In this document: positions 59,681 through 64,000 of the stretch, in pieces
Layout of the letters: the number at the start of each line of letters is the position of its first letter
Numbering within the stretch: the first letter of the stretch is position 1
NCBI GenBank assembly: GCA_030159075.1
Contig: BROG01000244.1
Span: 739,001 to 803,000 of the forward strand
Source of the DNA: Atrina japonica
Lineage: Eukaryota; Mollusca; Bivalvia; Pterioida; Pinnidae
Direction: 5' to 3'
DNA length: 64,000 bases
Notes under the pieces: model-generated
Database searches by the model: none
Seen by the model: the letters and a program-made list of their open reading frames with translations, nothing else
What the model was told of the DNA's origin: nothing
Program-made: the position numbers and the translations under genes

Positions 59681-60665
59681 ATCCAGCCCCCTCCCCCCCC
59701 TACGACCACAAAAAGTTCCACATACCACATACCACCATCTTCGCCATCCACCCCAACACACGCAAGCCACACCGTTCCACACCATTCCCTCCACCCATCA
59801 CCCACCAACCCCCACCCATACAATCACAAAACATCCCGCCCCACCCCCCCCCACCCCCCAAACCACCACCCCCCCCACCATCCTCCACACCACCCTCCCC
59901 CCCACCCACCACCACCACACCCCAACCCTCCCCCACAGCCTCAAAAACCTCCCCACCCCCACCCCTCCCCACCCCCACAACCCCCACCCCCCACACCCCC
60001 CCCCACCCCCACCCCCCCCCGACCCACCGCCTCCCCCCCCCCCCACCCCCACCCCCCCCCCCGTCCACCCGCAACCCCACCCACCCCCCCCAAAACACCA
60101 CTACCACATCCGCTCCCCCCCCCACCCCCCCCCGCCCAACCCCAACCCCCCGCCCCCCCCAACCCTCCACCCCCCTACCCCCAAACCCCCCCCCCCACCC
60201 ACCATACCCACCACACCCCCCCCACCACAGCATAACCCCCCACCCACCCACCCACCACCCCCCCCCCCCCCCCCTACCCCCCCCTCAACCCACACCCGCC
60301 CACCCCCCCGCATCCCACCCCCACCACACACCCAACCCCCCCACCCCCCCCCCCCCCAACTCCCCCCGCCCCCGCACACCCACCCCCACCCCCCCCCCAA
60401 CCACCCCCACCCCCCCACCCCCCCCACCCCCCCCACACCGCCCCCCCTCCCCCCACCCAACCACCTCGCCACACTCCCACCACCCAACACCCCCCCACCC
60501 CCCCAAAACACCCCCCAAACCACCCCCCACGCCCATACCCGCCACGCTCCCACCACCTCCCCACAACCCTCCCCACCTCCCAGCACAACACAACCCAACC
60601 ACCCCCCATCCTACACCCAAACCCAACCCAACAACCACACCAACCCAACCACCACCCCTCCCACC
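59681..60665. other. C-rich low-complexity block
   Basis: About 1 kb of C runs broken by A, with few T and very few G. Its composition is the complement of the insert at 24510-26850. Glycine/tryptophan-rich minus-strand frames are not genes. Confidence 0.75.
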
Positions 60666-63600
60666 ACAACTACATCAAACTCCTAAACACAATACACAAA
60701 TACAAACAAAAAACAACAACTCACACCCAGACAACAACAAATTAAAAAAACACACCACATCAAAATACAAAAAATCTACCTAACAAACCCCAACAGACAA
60801 CAAAAAAAAAAAATAATAACAAAACAAACAGAAAAAAACACAATCAAAAAATACAAAAAAAACAATCAAACAAACAATACAATAAAAAAAACAAAAATAG
60901 AAATTCATCAACATCACAATAAAAAATCAATCAAATCAAACACAAAAAGATCAACAAAAAAATAACAATTCAAAAAAAATATCACAAACAAAACACTCAA
61001 TAAAACAATAATATCAAAAAAAACAATTAAAAAAACACAAAAAAAAAAAATAAAAAAAATATAAAAAAAAAACAGAAAAAAATCAATAAAAACATAAAAA
61101 CATATATAAAATAAAAACATCATAAAAAAATCAAAAAAACAACTTCAACAAAATCAAATATCAAAATAAAAAATAACACAATCAATCCATACAAAAAAAT
61201 ATCAGAAAAAAACACAAAAACACATAAAAACACAACACAAAAACAAAAATACAATATAAAACAAATCAATAAAAATCAAAAAATATCATAATCAACATCA
61301 CAAGTCATCAAAATACAACTTCAAAAACACAAAATTTCAAATAAAAAAAATTATAAATATAAAAAATACAAGCAATAACATAAAAAAATCAAAAACGATA
61401 AACAAAAATATCATAAAACAATCAAAAATAAAAAACAATTCAAAAAAAAAAAAAAAAAAAAATATAATAATAAAAAAAAAAAACAAAAATCAACATTATA
61501 AAATCACATCAATCAATCAAACAAAAAAAATTCATAATAAAAATAAACTTCAATCATAAACATAAAATACACAAAAGAAATTAACACAAATTCATAATAA
61601 AAACAAAATAGCACAATATTATCAAATACACACACACATAACACAATAAATAAAAATCACAGACAATCAACATAACAACAAACAAAAAAAACAAAATACA
61701 AAACATCATACCCAAAACACAAAAATAACACAAATTCATCAAAACATACAAAAATCAATTAAAAATAAATCAAATAATAGAAATCAATCATAAATCAACA
61801 AAATCAATATCAACACATAATAAATATATAAAAAAATATAATAAAAACATAAAATATATTTAAATTCAATAACAAAAATCAAATAATCACAACATAAAAA
61901 TAAAAAATACAAAAAACAAAAAATCAAAAAATCAATCATCAAAAAAAAATATCATACACAACAGTATCATTAAACAACATCACATATAAAAAATCACATA
62001 ATATTGAAATTAAAAAAATAATATAAACAATAAACAAAATAAAAATAAAAAAAAACAAACAAATGCAAAAAAAAAACAAAAAAAATCATACAAATCAAAT
62101 ATAAATACATAAATAAAACACAAAACAAAAAAATCAACATTCAAATCAATATAAAAAAAAATCAAAAATAAAAAAATATAATCACACATACACAAAATAA
62201 ACATAAAAATTCAATAAAACAAAAAAATCACACACAACAAATTCATCAACAAACAAAAACACAAACAACATAAAATCAAAAAACACAAAACAATATAAAA
62301 AAAAAAATAACAAATAAAAAACATATAAAAAAAAATCAATAATATAAGCTTCAACACTCAACCATAAAACAAATCAAATAAACAAAATAAGCAAAAAATA
62401 TAAATATCACAAAAAATCATCACAACAATCAGAAAAAAGCAAATATAAAAAAAAACAACAATCATCAAAACAAAACAAAAACAAAACACAACAAATAAAA
62501 ATTAAAATATCAAAATACAAAAAAACAAAATCAAAAAAAAAAATAAAATAATCAAAAAAAATCAAAACAATAAATTACAAAAAAAAATCATACAATATAA
62601 ATAAATATAAAAATAACAAAAATAAAACAATATCAAAACCAAATATCATCAAATAAATCACAACACAAATAAAAACAAAAATCCAAAATCACATAACCAA
62701 AACAAAAATTCAATCAATCAATGACACAAATAAAAAAATAAACACATAAACATAAATATCAAGAATAAAATCAACAAATATAAAAAAAAAAATTCAAATA
62801 AATAATCACAAATAAAATAAAATCAATATAAAATAATATACTTCAAGTCAAAAAAAATGCCCAAATAAAACATATCAAAAAATAAAAATAATAAAATAAA
62901 AAACATCAAAAAAACTTCTACAAAACAAAATTAAATCAATCAATAAAACAAACCATAAAAAATCATATATAATAATCAAACAATAGAATAATCAAAAAAA
63001 TCAAAACAATAACAAAAATATCAAAAAGCGAAACTTCATACATAAATATATCATCAAAAATAATATCCATAACACCCAATAATCACAACAATAAAAAAAA
63101 ATATCATTCATAAAAAAAAAAAAAAATAAAACAAAAAATCAAACACAAAGCAAAAACACAAAAAGAACACAAACATAAAAAGTCAAAGCAACATCAAATA
63201 AAAAATCATATATCAAAAATCATCAATCAAAATTTAAAAACACAAAAAAAAAAACAACAACAAATAAAAAACATCAAAATTCATAAATAAAATATCAACA
63301 ATATAATAAACAATACACAAAAATCACAAAATAAAAACAAAAAAACTTCAAATATAAAAAAATTAAAATAAAAAATCCATAAAATCATAAAATCAAAAAG
63401 AAAATCAAAAATAATGCAATCACATCAAAAAAAACATACAATCAAAAACAAAAAAAATAAAATTACATTCAATTCAATCAAATAATAATAACAAACAACA
63501 AGCAAAAACAAATTAATAACAAAAACACAAAACAAAAAATCATAAACATCACAATGACAAAACATTCAAAAACATATCAAAAAATAATTAATAAAAAAAT

Positions 63601-64000
63601 AACAATCAACACACACAAAACAATCAAAAAATTCACAAAAAAAAAATAAATACAAAAACAAAACAATACAAAAATATAATAACAAAAATCAAAAAACAAA
63701 TAAAACAACAAACAAAAAAATTATCAAAACATTCCAATCAAAAAAAATATAAATATACATTCAATCACAATTCCACAATAATACATAAAAATAAAATCAA
63801 AAACATAATCAATAAAAAAAAAAACAAAAAATAAATCAATAAATATAATAAAATACAACAATAATATCATGACAATACACATAATCAATTCAAAAAAATT
63901 GGGGTCAAACATAAAGATCATCCATAATCAAAGAACAAAATATAAAACAACAAAAATCAAAAACATAACAGCAACAACAAAAAAAAAATAACAAAAAAAT
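60666..64000. other. A-rich, nearly G-free block
   Basis: 3.3 kb dominated by A, with C and T in short words such as AATCAAA, ACATAAA and TTCA. G is almost absent until a GGGGTC at 63901. There is no periodic unit, gene, or recognisable element. A basecalling or consensus failure is more likely than real sequence. Confidence 0.7.

Noticed and set aside
58950..60669. Minus-strand frames rich in Cys/Val and Gly/Trp
   Set aside because: They are translations of TGTG repeats and G-rich low-complexity sequence.
60914..63921. Minus-strand Phe/Ile-rich frames that look like membrane proteins
   Set aside because: T-rich codons from an A-rich plus strand give false hydrophobic proteins; no start context, exon signals or conserved motif.

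Overview
The window is animal nuclear DNA, most likely from a mollusc and probably a bivalve. It is AT-rich, with small phase-compatible exons, large introns, many microsatellites, tRNA-derived SINEs and small inverted-repeat transposons. The bivalve assignment is an inference from the kinds of dispersed repeats and the style of extracellular protein; no taxonomic search was possible.

Positions 443-51350 (+) hold the 3' part of one very large gene for a secreted multidomain protein. Its first exons lie upstream of the window. I assign 34 shared coding exons and three candidate terminal exons. Order: EGF-like, TSP1-1, TSP1-2, an SRCR domain on two exons, then TSP1-3 to TSP1-29, then a fibrinogen-like domain of the contactin-associated-protein (CASPR/neurexin IV) type. 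Twenty-two TSP1 exons are exactly 165 nt and all are phase 1-1. The summed length stays in frame with each terminal exon, giving 1973-1977 residues in the window. TSP1-26 and TSP1-27 end in strongly basic furin-like sites. The terminal exons at 47526, 50987 and 51274 each complete the fibrinogen-like domain with a different short tail and stop. A decayed copy at about 51467 suggests the cluster arose by duplication.

TSP1-18 (24363-24509 and 26851-26868) is split by 2341 bp of G/T-rich, nearly structureless sequence. Removing it restores a perfect 165-nt exon, so I suspect an assembly or basecalling artefact. A similar compositional collapse fills 58440-64000: AT repeats, then CA repeats, then C-rich, then A-rich and nearly G-free sequence. 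I see no genes there.

The introns and the region after 51350 carry a broken reverse transcriptase (about 37530-38116) and several copies of what looks like its 3' tail, SINE copies, a terminal-inverted-repeat element at 45989-46716 with a diverged inverted copy near 57490-58215, several hairpin MITEs, and minisatellites of 33, 51, about 22 and about 37 bp. On the minus strand, two exons at 57153-56492 encode the C-terminal PLAT domain of a pancreatic-lipase-like gene. It lies tail-to-tail with the TSP1 gene, and its upstream exons are not visible.
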